This document shows, one piece after another, positions 16,730-31,959 of a stretch of 64,000 bases of DNA (positions within the stretch are counted from its first letter, which is position 1; the number at the start of each line of letters is the position of its first letter). Origin of the DNA: an uncultured Burkholderiales bacterium (GTDB taxonomy: Bacteria; Pseudomonadota; Gammaproteobacteria; Burkholderiales; Burkholderiaceae). Where the stretch lies: contig CAMLJY010000028.1 of assembly GCA_946480465.1 (NCBI GenBank), forward strand, positions 1-64,000. The letters are read 5' to 3'. A program made the position numbers and the translations under genes. The notes under the pieces were generated by a model that was not told the DNA's origin, ran no database searches, and saw nothing but the letters and a program-made list of their open reading frames with translations.

Positions 16730-18544
16730 TCAGCGCACCTGACCGCGCTCGCGCATGTTCTCGCGTGGCTCCGGCCCGCGCTGGCGGCCGGAGCGCTCTT
16801 CATCGCGCCCCCGCTCGCGCGAAGGCCCCTGTCCCCGCGGCGCATCGGGCGTTCGCGGCGGCGCCACCGCGGCCGGCGGCACCACGGCCGCGGGCGATGG
16901 TGCCGACAGCGGCGGCGCGGCCCGGGGGGCGGCGGGCACGTGCACGGGCGGGGTGGGCACCGGCGCCACGGCGCGCGGCGGCGTCATGGCGCGTTCCGGT
17001 GCCGGCACCGGCGCACGTTCGGGGGCGGGTGCCAGCGGCATCGGGACACGTCCCGGCTCCGGCGCGGGTGCCGCCTCGCGACCGAGCGGCGGCATGATGG
17101 TGCGGCGGTTGCCGTCCGCCGGATCGCGCGTCGCCCCACGCGGTGGCGCGGGCGGCGGTGCCACGGCGGTGACCGGGGCGCGGACGGTGCCGCCACGGAT
17201 GAGCGGACTGCCCGTCGTCCCCCCCGCCACCGGCACCACGCGGTGCCCCGCAAAGGCATCCAGTGCCACCACGGTCACCGCGCCGGGCACGCCCTGGTTG
17301 CTGTACATCACCGGGCCCGTGGGCACCGTGCGCGGCGCCGCGGGCACGGGCTGGCGGTGGGCACCGCGGTCGTGGCCGCCATCGCGCCAGCCGTCCCGGT
17401 CACGCCAGCGGTGGCGGTGGTGGACGTCGCGCGGACCCAGCGGCACCCAGCCCACCGCGCCACCCAGTCCGATGCCCACGCGCCCGCCGCCGATCCAGGC
17501 CACCAGCGCCGGCGAGTACACCGGCCGCACGCTGCGCTGCCCCGGCACCCAGCACCAGCGCCGCTGCCAGTACACCCAGCGGCCATAGTGGAAGGGCGCG
17601 AAGCCCCAGCGGGCGTCGTCGATCCAGGTCCAGCCCCAGGGCGCGATCCAGGCCCAGTGCCCGCTGCGGTACGGCGCCCAGCCCACCGGCACCACGGCCG
17701 GCGTCCAGACCGCGCCGTGCTCGGGATGCGTTTCCCAGCGGCCATGGCGGTCCAGGTCCTGCCACCCGGTCATTTCGGGCGATACGTAGCGCGCGCTCTC
17801 GCTGCGCGCGTCGGCAGCCTCGTCGCGCACGACCCAGGCGGCGAAGTCGTCGCGCCAGTCCTCGGCCCAGCGGTAGTGCGTGGTGCGGCCTTCGAGCCAG
17901 ACCTCGGCATGCTGGCCGCGGCCGACCACGAGCAGGCTGTCGTGACCCTCGAAGCGCAGCGTGCCGCGCCAGGCGGTGGCGTGGCTGGTGTCGTCGAGGC
18001 GGTCGATGCGGTAGCTGCCCGGCTCGCGCGGGCGGAAGCGGCCCTCGCGGGTGTGCACTTCCAGCTGGTCAGCCATCTCGCCGGAGAGCACCTGCAGCGC
18101 CAGGCTGCCGCGCCGCAGCTGCAGCACGACGGCCTCGTCGTCCAGCCGCTGCAGCGCGAGTTCGCTGTCGCCGTCCAGACGCAGCGTGGCCGAGCCGACG
18201 CTGATCTCCAGCCGCGCACCCGGCTGCGTCGCGAACTGGTCGCCGCTGGTGACGGGGCGGTTGATGCTGGCCGCGACCCATTCGTTGTCCTCGCGTTCCA
18301 GCAAGCGAACGCTGCCTTGCACGTCGGCGATGCGGCCGACGCGCGCCGGCCACTCGGCCTCCTGCCGCTCCGGCGCGGCGGAGGTGGCGGACGGCCGGTC
18401 GGGGCTGTAGACGGGTTCGCGGTCCTGGGCATGGACCGCGCTGCCCAGCAGGCCGGCCAGGGCCAGGCCGGTCAGCAGCGCGGGGTGTCGGCGAAGCCGG
18501 CGAACGCCGGCGGCCAGGCCGGTTCGCAGCATCGAGGGGGGCAT
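16730..18544 (-). CDS. FecR/DUF6600-like Trp-rich exported protein with Pro-rich tail
   Basis: Unknown function, 604 residues, probably periplasmic or surface. The start at 18544 has GGAG upstream and begins a signal peptide (RRLRRHPALLTGLALAGLL, cleaved near VHAQ). Residues of about 65-210 form a FecR-like beta domain (GRIADVQGSVRLL, SGDQFATQPGARLEI). A Trp-rich repeat region follows (GWAPYRSGHWAWI, PWGWTWIDDARWGFAPFHYGRW), the hallmark of DUF6600-type proteins. The last 200 residues or so are low-complexity Pro/Ala/Arg, with a very charged end. Apparently monocistronic. Confidence 0.85.
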   Translation of the reverse strand: MPPSMLRTGLAAGVRRLRRHPALLTGLALAGLLGSAVHAQDREPVYSPDRPSATSAAPERQEAEWPARVGRIADVQGSVRLLEREDNEWVAASINRPVTSGDQFATQPGARLEISVGSATLRLDGDSELALQRLDDEAVVLQLRRGSLALQVLSGEMADQLEVHTREGRFRPREPGSYRIDRLDDTSHATAWRGTLRFEGHDSLLVVGRGQHAEVWLEGRTTHYRWAEDWRDDFAAWVVRDEAADARSESARYVSPEMTGWQDLDRHGRWETHPEHGAVWTPAVVPVGWAPYRSGHWAWIAPWGWTWIDDARWGFAPFHYGRWVYWQRRWCWVPGQRSVRPVYSPALVAWIGGGRVGIGLGGAVGWVPLGPRDVHHRHRWRDRDGWRDGGHDRGAHRQPVPAAPRTVPTGPVMYSNQGVPGAVTVVALDAFAGHRVVPVAGGTTGSPLIRGGTVRAPVTAVAPPPAPPRGATRDPADGNRRTIMPPLGREAAPAPEPGRVPMPLAPAPERAPVPAPERAMTPPRAVAPVPTPPVHVPAAPRAAPPLSAPSPAAVVPPAAVAPPRTPDAPRGQGPSRERGRDEERSGRQRGPEPRENMRERGQVR

Positions 18545-18655
18545 GGCGTCTCCACGGCAAGGTGCTCGTCCCCGGACAACGGCCGCGCCGGAGCCCGGGC
18601 TGACGGTGAAGGCCCCCACTCTGCACTTCTTTACACGGGAAGGGGGCCCACCACG

Positions 18656-19198
18656 TCAATCATCGTCGCCAGCCTGCGCATCCAGCTCGGGAAAGAGAAC
18701 GCTGGTGAAGCCCAGCTTCGTCAGGTCGGCCATGCGCGTCGGGTACAGGCGGCCGATCAGGTGGTCGCATTCATGCTGCACCACGCGGGCATGGAAGCCC
18801 TCGGCCTCGCGCTCGATCGGCCGGCCCTGCACGTCGACACCGGCGTAGCGGATTCGCGCGTGCCTCGGCACGATGCCGCGCAGGCCGGGCACGGACAGGC
18901 AGCCCTCCCAGCCCTCCTCCATCGCCTCGCCGATCGGGGTGATCACCGGGTTGATCAGCACCGTCATCGGCACCGGGGGCGCCTCGGGGTAGCGCTGGTT
19001 GCGCTGGAAGCCGAAAACCACCAGCTGCAGGTCGACGCCGATCTGCGGCGCGGCCAGGCCGGCGCCGTTGGCCGCGGCCATGGTGTCCATCATGTCGGTC
19101 ACCAGCGCCTGCAGTTCCGGCGTGTCGAACTGCCGCACCGGCTGCGCGATGCGCAACAGGCGCGGGTCGCCCATCTTCAGGATCTCTCGAACGGCCAT
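18656..19198 (-). CDS. def: Peptide deformylase
   Basis: Removes the N-formyl group from nascent proteins; cytoplasmic metalloenzyme, 180 residues. All three motifs are present: [18 protein letters not shown] (metal-ligand Cys) and the HECDH helix with two His ligands and the catalytic Glu. It lies 19 bp after ligA and probably shares its transcript. The usual partner fmt is not next to it, so this may be one of two def copies in the genome. Confidence 0.95.
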   Translation of the reverse strand: MAVREILKMGDPRLLRIAQPVRQFDTPELQALVTDMMDTMAAANGAGLAAPQIGVDLQLVVFGFQRNQRYPEAPPVPMTVLINPVITPIGEAMEEGWEGCLSVPGLRGIVPRHARIRYAGVDVQGRPIEREAEGFHARVVQHECDHLIGRLYPTRMADLTKLGFTSVLFPELDAQAGDDD

Positions 19199-19217
19199 GG
19201 GGGTCTCTCCGTGAGGC

Positions 19218-22424
<3,207 letters not shown>

Positions 22425-22431
22425 TCAGCCG

Positions 22432-22944
22432 TCAGACCATCTCGTTCATCAGCTGCTGCTTGCGCGCCTGCAGCGCGGCGCCGAGCTCCTTCAGGTCCAG
22501 GGCGGCCTTGCGCAGCTTCGGGAACAGCTGCTTCTCTTCCTCCTGCACGTGGTGGTCGACGTACTCGCCCAGCACCTTGACCTTCGCGTCGTACAGCTCG
22601 TCACCCGGCGCCATGCCACGGATCTGCGCGATCAGGTCCTTGGCGCTCGCATGCTCGACCTCGGCCTCGTCGAGCAGGTCCGGCTCGTCCATCGCCTCGC
22701 GCGCGGCGGGATAGAAGATCTCTTCCTCGATGCTCGCGTGCACCGTGAGCATCGCGCAGATCTGCTCCGCGACGGCCTGCTTCTCTTCCTCGGTCCCCTC
22801 GCCCTTGGCGAGCTTGTCGTACTCCTTGAAGAGCTTCTTCACTTCCTTGTGATCCGCGGACAGCAGCTTGGTCGCTTCAACCGCCTTGGCCGCCGTGGAC
22901 CGCTCGGTGCTGCGCTCGGAACTGGTGTGGGTGGATGCCGGCAT
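22432..22944 (-). CDS. Hemerythrin-domain protein
   Basis: Probable di-iron O2/NO-responsive or iron-handling protein, 170 residues. The start at 22944 has GGAG upstream. After a polar Ser/Thr-rich N-terminal tail, the hemerythrin ligands follow in order: H in SADHKEV, HASIEEEIFYP (H and E), EHASAKD (H), then DHHVQEEEKQLFP (H and E). The family is common as a single-domain cytoplasmic protein in Burkholderiales, often stress-related. It is downstream of a thioredoxin-reductase-like gene on the same strand. Confidence 0.9.
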   Translation of the reverse strand: MPASTHTSSERSTERSTAAKAVEATKLLSADHKEVKKLFKEYDKLAKGEGTEEEKQAVAEQICAMLTVHASIEEEIFYPAAREAMDEPDLLDEAEVEHASAKDLIAQIRGMAPGDELYDAKVKVLGEYVDHHVQEEEKQLFPKLRKAALDLKELGAALQARKQQLMNEMV

Positions 22945-23057
22945 GGTTTCTCCATGGGTTGCCTCGGCCGCGGTCGCCGCGCGACATGCGCGGCGCGGCG
23001 CGTCCTGGGTTGCGGAGGCTTTCGGCAAGTGCCATGCCCGTGCCGGTGCCTGGCCGG

Positions 23058-23945
23058 TCACCCGAGGCTGTTGTGGATGGCGGTCGCGGCGATGGCCGCA
23101 TGCCCGTGCGCGACGGCAATCTGGTCGAGCGCGCTGACGACGTCGCCCGCGGCGTACAGCCCAGGCACGCTGGTGCGCAGGTGAGCATCGGTGACGACGT
23201 TGCCGCGCAGGTCCAGCGCCGCTCCCAGCTCGCGTGCCAGCGCGTTGCGCGGCCGGCTGCCCAGCGCGGCGTAGACCACGTCCGCCTCGTGCACGGCGCC
23301 ATCGCCCAGGCGCAGGCGCACCTGGCCGGCACGGCCGATCTCGGCCGCCGCGGGCATGACGGCAAGGCACTGGATGCCCGCCTGCGCCAGTTGCCGCCGA
23401 CGTGCGTCGGGTACCGGGTCGCCGGCCTGCAGGTCGAACAGCACGATGCGCTCGCTGAAGCGGCGCAGGAACAGCGCCTCGCGCGCGCCATGGTCGCCGC
23501 GGCCCAGCACCGCGATGCGCTGGCCGCTGTGCTCATGGCCATCGCAGATCGGGCACTGGCGCAGGCGCGACTGGCGCAGCAGCGCATCGATGCCCGGCAG
23601 CGCCGGCTCGACGTCCTCGACGCCGGTGGCCAGCAGCACGCGGCGGGCGGCCAGGGGTTCGACGCCGGCTTGCGCCACAAAACCACCCTGACCATCGCGG
23701 CGCAGCTCGGTAACGGCGGCTTCCTGCACTTGGCCACCGAAGGCGGCGAGCTGCCTGTGCAAGCGGTTCAGCAAGTCACGGCCCGAAATGCCGGCCGGAA
23801 AACCGGGCACGTTGTGCGAGCGGTCGATCTTCAGCGCCCGGCTGTCGGGCAGGGAGACGATGCGGATGGTGCGGTGGTAGCGCCGCAGGTACAGCGCCGC
23901 CGCCAGGCCCGCCGGCCCCGCACCGATGACCAGGCAATCGAGCAT
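23058..23945 (-). CDS. Thioredoxin-reductase-like FAD/NAD(P) oxidoreductase
   Basis: Class II flavoprotein, 295 residues. The FAD motif is at the extreme N terminus (VIGAGPAGLAAA), a CxxC redox pair is at Cys131/Cys134 (CPICDG, versus CATCDG in classical TrxB), there is an NAD(P)-type GRGDHGAREA motif, and the terminal FAD motif is LYAAGDVV. The NADPH motif GxGxxA is altered (GRGDHGA), and the His/Arg dinucleotide pattern of true TrxB is not clear. It may therefore use another pyridine nucleotide or partner. Confidence 0.85.
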   Translation of the reverse strand: MLDCLVIGAGPAGLAAALYLRRYHRTIRIVSLPDSRALKIDRSHNVPGFPAGISGRDLLNRLHRQLAAFGGQVQEAAVTELRRDGQGGFVAQAGVEPLAARRVLLATGVEDVEPALPGIDALLRQSRLRQCPICDGHEHSGQRIAVLGRGDHGAREALFLRRFSERIVLFDLQAGDPVPDARRRQLAQAGIQCLAVMPAAAEIGRAGQVRLRLGDGAVHEADVVYAALGSRPRNALARELGAALDLRGNVVTDAHLRTSVPGLYAAGDVVSALDQIAVAHGHAAIAATAIHNSLG

Positions 23946-24050
23946 CGCACCGCGGTGGCAAGGCCGGTGCCCGCAGGCGCGCCGACGGTCGGGGTGCGGT
24001 CCACGCGTTCGTCCCCCGCGGCCCGCGGCTGCAGGGCGAGGTGGAGCGCT

Positions 24051-25111
24051 TCAGCTGAACAGGCGCCGCGCCGCGGTCGAGCCCGCGGCGAGGTCGCGTG
24101 CTTCCAGCTTGCGGTACAGCGTCTTCAGGTCCTCGCCGATCGAGGCGAACGCGTGCAGCGTGATGGGCCGTTCCTGGTCGTCGACCAGCGTGGCATCCAT
24201 GTCCGCCGCCAGCGTGCGGGCCACTTCATGCCAGGCCGGGAAGGGCTCGGCGGCCTCCGGGGTCTGCAGCACGTCCAGCGACAGCGTGAGCTGCCGGACC
24301 GCCGCGATGTTGGGATCCTCCGCGAGCGCGGCCTGGGCATCGAAGCTGAGCACCAGCACCGGCGGCGCACCTTCCTCGGGCGAAGGCTGCACCAGCCGTC
24401 CCGGCAGCACGCCGGGCACGAAGCCGCGGCGCCCGGCGCACTGCTGCACGTAGCCCACCGACCAGGCCGCTCCATTCGCGCGCAAGGTGACGGCCAGTTG
24501 CGCATCGTGCTCGCCGGCGAAGGCGTCCAGCTCGCGCGCTCGGTTGACCACGTCGATCATGTCCGGCACTTCCACCATGCCGCCCACGCCGTCGGCAAAA
24601 CCCTGCAGCTTCTGCACGAACTCGGAGAACTCGATCTGGTTCAGCCCGCCGCTGCGGTTGGCCATCTGCACGCCGGCCTGGAACTCGCTGTAGCGCTGGC
24701 CGGCCGCGGGCAGCTCCCAATCGCCGCTCTCGGCGTTCAGCCCCTCGATCAGGAAGGGCTTGGTTCCCGCGCGCCGCGACGGCGGCAGGTGCGTCAGCGC
24801 CAGTTCGCCGCTGACCGGCGCCTCCAGCGTGATCGGCGCAATGGCGTCGATCAGCGGATCGAGCCGTGCACTGGCCTTGCGCGGCGTGATCTTGAGTTCG
24901 GGCAGCACTTCCGCATCGGAAGGCGACAGTTCGGGATCCCCGTCGTGGCGCGACAGCACCGGCTCGACCCGCGGCGGTTCCGCCACCGGTTCGGCCCGCC
25001 TCGGACTGGCCTTGCGCGCGGCCCAGGCGCCATGCACGACGACGGCCAGCAGCACCAGTGCGCCCAGGATCGCCAGCAGCACGGTCAGGCTCACGCCACT
25101 GCCCTCGCCGC

Positions 25112-25115
<4 letters not shown>
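24051..25115 (-). CDS. zipA: Cell division protein ZipA
   Basis: Membrane anchor for FtsZ, 354 residues. One N-terminal transmembrane helix (residues 8-30, SLTVLLAILGALVLLAVV) is followed by a basic, Pro-rich linker. A ZipA-type FtsZ-binding domain lies roughly between residues 120 and 345 and is somewhat divergent from E. coli. Its ATG overlaps the smc stop (ATGA), so the two are translationally coupled; smc-zipA adjacency supports the call more strongly than the sequence alone. Confidence 0.85.
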
Positions 25116-28630
<3,515 letters not shown>

Positions 28631-28787
28631 GGAGCAGGCCTTCGGGCCTCTCGGCCACCGACCTCGCCGGCGTGGGCGAGGCCGCCGCCAAGTATCGGTA
28701 AGTAGTTGATTTGTATGGATTTATTGCGCCCGGAGCAAGGCGCAAAGCGGGCCGGATGATACCATCGCGCCCCCTCTCGAAAGCCGC

Positions 28788-29291
28788 ATGACCATGGCCC
28801 GCACCCCTGCGCCGAAGAAGGCGCGAGCCCCCGTGCCCTCACCGGCGCCCAAGCAGCGCCCGATGCCCCCCAACCCGCCGAGCGCGCCCAGCAAGGAACT
28901 GCACGTCTTCCCGAACCCGTCGCCGGAGCGCGACTACGTGATCCAGTTCCAGGTGCCCGAGTTCACCTGCCACTGCCCGCTGACCGGCCAGCCCGACTTC
29001 GCGCACTTCACGATCGACATGATCGCGGACCAGCTCTGCGTGGAGCTGAAGAGCCTGAAGATGTACTTCTGGAGCTACCGCAACGAAGGCGCGTTCCACG
29101 AGAAGGTCACCAACACCATCCTCGACGATATCGTCAAGGTGACGCGGCCACGCTTCATCCGCATCACCGCCAAGTGGTACGTGCGCGGCGGCATCTACAC
29201 CAACGTGATCGCGGAGCACCGCAAGAAGGGGTGGAAGCCGCTGCCGGCGGTGAATCTGCCCAGCATGCCGGTGGAGCGTGGGTTGCTCTGA
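28788..29291 (+). CDS. queF: NADPH-dependent 7-cyano-7-deazaguanine (preQ0) reductase QueF
   Basis: Reduces preQ0 to preQ1 in queuosine synthesis; cytoplasmic, 167 residues, the single-domain (YkvM-like) class. The nucleophile-containing [12 protein letters not shown] motif and the NADPH motif [20 protein letters not shown] are intact. An N-terminal extension of about 35 Pro/Ala/Lys-rich residues precedes the conserved part; ATG 28788 was used, and 28794 is an in-frame alternative. Stands alone, convergent with the gene cluster that follows. Confidence 0.94.
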   Translation: MTMARTPAPKKARAPVPSPAPKQRPMPPNPPSAPSKELHVFPNPSPERDYVIQFQVPEFTCHCPLTGQPDFAHFTIDMIADQLCVELKSLKMYFWSYRNEGAFHEKVTNTILDDIVKVTRPRFIRITAKWYVRGGIYTNVIAEHRKKGWKPLPAVNLPSMPVERGLL

Positions 29292-29321
29292 CGGCGTTGG
29301 CCCTGTGCGTGCGGCTGGCGC

Positions 29322-30497
29322 TCAGACCACCGAGAAACTGCGCGGCGCCCAGGACATGATGGGTTCATGCCCCAGCAGGACGCACGCGCAAGCACCGAGA
29401 TCGAGTTCCAGCAACTCCCGCGCGGCGTCGGCACCAGCGTCCAGCACGGATGCTTCGGCAACGAACTGCCTGAACGCCGCCGAAGTGCCCCGCAGGTGAT
29501 CCACCATCATCCGCGCGAGGTCGACCGCCAGGTCCGTGGCGTTGTCACCGGCCTCGAAAGCTTCCCCGGACCAGAACGCCTGAATCTGCTCTTCATCCCA
29601 GAATGTCCCGCGCATGTCGGGGCCGATCCACGGCGGGGCCTGGGCATCGGCCAATTCGAATGCACCTTGCTCGGCCAGACCGTGCTTGAGCCAGGCAGGC
29701 ATTGATGATTCGGCCAGCGCCTCGAAGATCAAGTCACGCATCAACACCGCCTGGAACGACCTCAAGGTGACCTCCGACGTCACCAGGCAGTCGAACGCGT
29801 GACCCGGAAGCAGGCCGTTGTTTTCTGCGAGGCGCATGACCCGAGTCGACATTGCAGTAGGCAGGCACTGGCGGACCCGCTCTTCATCGAGGAACACAAC
29901 GATGCAGCGCGCGGCAGCATTGATGCCAAGGGCCCCGAGCCAGGTCTTGGCTCGCCGGCGAATGGCCAGCGCCGCGTCCGCATTGGCTTCGTCGATGCAG
30001 GCGTCGGCAGAAGACAGCATCAGCAAGGCTTCCGAGCGATGCACGCGGAAGGAGCCTCCCAGGAAATCCCTGCAGTGAAGCAACCACGCCTGCCGGAGTG
30101 CGTCGCGTGCTTGGCCCCGCGTGGCTTCATCGGAAATGGCGGCCAACCAGCGGTGAACCGGCTCGCGGGGCAGGACGGGCCAGCCGTCCGTGCGCTGCAG
30201 GTGGCGAGCGATGTCGAATGGCGGAGCGTTCTCCAGCGCCAGATGAACAGGCGCCACGTCCGACACCACCCGATGCTGCCAGCGGCTCATCTTGTGGCGA
30301 TGTGTCTCTCCAGGCACATAGGCGCGAAGGTGATTGCGCGCGATGGCCGCCCCCAACAGCGGCATCAACCAGATGCCCACGAAGACGACTCGCTTGTGAG
30401 GCAAATGCCGGACCGGTGCCTGAATGATTCGCCAAGTCATCCAGCCATTGAGACCTACCAGGCCACCCATCAGTGTGATGCCCCACAGGAACGTCAT
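29322..30497 (-). CDS. Membrane protein of unknown function, degenerate peptidase-like
   Basis: Not firmly recognised; 391 residues. Two N-terminal hydrophobic segments (about 3-20 and 38-55) are followed by a large soluble part. The part from about residue 205 has the layout of gluzincin 'peptidase MA' domains: a strand (CIVVFLDEE), a long helix where HExxH would sit, then PAWLKHGLAEQ where active members have P-x-W-L-x-E-G-L-A. Here the zinc motif reads RDLIF and the Glu is His, so it would be inactive. That assignment is inference. It overlaps the preceding J-like gene by 4 bp and closes a four-gene block. Confidence 0.6.
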   Translation of the reverse strand: MTFLWGITLMGGLVGLNGWMTWRIIQAPVRHLPHKRVVFVGIWLMPLLGAAIARNHLRAYVPGETHRHKMSRWQHRVVSDVAPVHLALENAPPFDIARHLQRTDGWPVLPREPVHRWLAAISDEATRGQARDALRQAWLLHCRDFLGGSFRVHRSEALLMLSSADACIDEANADAALAIRRRAKTWLGALGINAAARCIVVFLDEERVRQCLPTAMSTRVMRLAENNGLLPGHAFDCLVTSEVTLRSFQAVLMRDLIFEALAESSMPAWLKHGLAEQGAFELADAQAPPWIGPDMRGTFWDEEQIQAFWSGEAFEAGDNATDLAVDLARMMVDHLRGTSAAFRQFVAEASVLDAGADAARELLELDLGACACVLLGHEPIMSWAPRSFSVV

Positions 30498-31951
30498 GGC
30501 AGAGGCTGACCGCCGAGCCGGGGAACCGCAGACTTGGCGGCAGTGTCGCGCAGCAAGTCATCAGCGGGCGATCGATTGGACGGCGCTGCCAGTCCCGGGA
30601 CGTCCATCGGGTCCGGGGCTTTGAACGTGGCACGCGACGCGGCAGGCGCCGGGCTGCGCGCGGCGGCAGTGCTGCGAGGCGTGTCGCCGCGAGCCTTCTT
30701 CAGCTCGCGGTCAATCTCAGTCTGGCGGCGCTCCAGATCGGCCAGCTGCCTTTCGCGGTCAGCGTTCCTCGTCGAGCCTGTTGCACCGATGTCCAATGCG
30801 GCCTGTGCGTCCCCGCTGGTGAGTGGACTGCCCTGGCCCCTGAGCCTTCCATGTGTGTCGCCGAGCGGCGGAAACGGCATGGACTGGGAGGTCGAGATTG
30901 ATTGCTGGACTGCGCCGGCCCCCGTCGAGCCTGGCCGGTTGGCCATGATCAGGACGAACAGCAGGCCCATCAGGATCAGCGCAAGCGGCAGCGGAACAGG
31001 GTTCCTGCTCGTCAGGTACGCGGGCTGCGGACGAAACAGCGGCTGACCTGGAACGTCATTGTTCGAGCCTCGATCGCCCGGACCCAAGGCGGCATGGGAC
31101 TGCCGCCAACGCACGATGTTTTCCCTCGAGGTGACGACGTTCAGCCAGTGCGGATAGTGCTCCACCAACCATTCGAGCGATGGCATCGATGCGCGCAGCG
31201 TCTGGGGCGATGGCTCGCGCGCATCGCGCAAGCGCCTCACGAGCTTGCGCTGCGCCTCGAACTGCTGCGGCGACTGGCGATAGAAGATCAGCTTCTCATT
31301 GATCGCGGCGTCGACGGCTGCCCCGAGGGCCCCGAACATCCGCAAGTGTCGGCGGTCCTTGTCCCAGTGGAAGAGGTCGCACGCCGGTCCGAACAGGAAC
31401 TCATGTCCGGGACGCCAGCCTTCCATCAGCAGCAGCGCGACCCGGTATTCGAAGTACGTTCGCGATTCCAGGTGAATCAGGCGGTCATCGGACAGCGCCA
31501 CTTCCAGCGCGCGTCTTGCCTGCACCTCATCCCCGAACGGGGACTGCGACAGCTGCAAGAAGTTGGCGAACACCTCCTCCGCCCGAATGCGGGCGAGTTG
31601 CTCGCCATCGGTTTCCGGCGGCTGGATGGGCTCGGCAGCAGAGACAGCATCACCACCGGCCAGTCCGGTTTCGGCCACTTCTGCGCCTGGCGATGGCTCT
31701 GGTGATGCCGCGGCATCTTCGGGAGTTGCATCGCCGTCGATCTCGGCAGGATTGTTGTCCGCCTGTCTTGCCTTCCACGCCAGCCAGCCCAGTGCCGTTT
31801 CGTAGTCGCTGCGAAGCGCCTGGAAGGCTTCGGGTTCATTGGCTTGATCGATGCGCTTCAAGCGCTGCGCATAGGCACGACGCACTGCGCGCTCATCTGC
31901 GTGCTGATCCAGGCCCAAGGCCTGGAGGAACGGAAAGGTCGCCTCGGACAT
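30494..31951 (-). CDS. J-like domain protein with one membrane helix, HscC partner candidate
   Basis: 485 residues. The N terminus (about 7-55) has the helix pattern of a J domain (LGLDQHADERAVRRAYAQRL ... FQALRSDYETAL), but the HPD loop that activates Hsp70 ATPase is replaced by the IDQ region. Acidic and Pro-rich linker follows, then a helical region, one transmembrane helix (about 318-338, PLALILMGLLFVLIM), and a periplasm-side tail with a short coiled coil (ERQLADLERRQTEIDREL). It starts 8 bp after hscC. A role as co-chaperone or docking partner of HscC is inferred from position and fold. Confidence 0.7.
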   Translation of the reverse strand: MSEATFPFLQALGLDQHADERAVRRAYAQRLKRIDQANEPEAFQALRSDYETALGWLAWKARQADNNPAEIDGDATPEDAAASPEPSPGAEVAETGLAGGDAVSAAEPIQPPETDGEQLARIRAEEVFANFLQLSQSPFGDEVQARRALEVALSDDRLIHLESRTYFEYRVALLLMEGWRPGHEFLFGPACDLFHWDKDRRHLRMFGALGAAVDAAINEKLIFYRQSPQQFEAQRKLVRRLRDAREPSPQTLRASMPSLEWLVEHYPHWLNVVTSRENIVRWRQSHAALGPGDRGSNNDVPGQPLFRPQPAYLTSRNPVPLPLALILMGLLFVLIMANRPGSTGAGAVQQSISTSQSMPFPPLGDTHGRLRGQGSPLTSGDAQAALDIGATGSTRNADRERQLADLERRQTEIDRELKKARGDTPRSTAAARSPAPAASRATFKAPDPMDVPGLAAPSNRSPADDLLRDTAAKSAVPRLGGQPLP

Positions 31952-31959
31952 GTCGGCCC

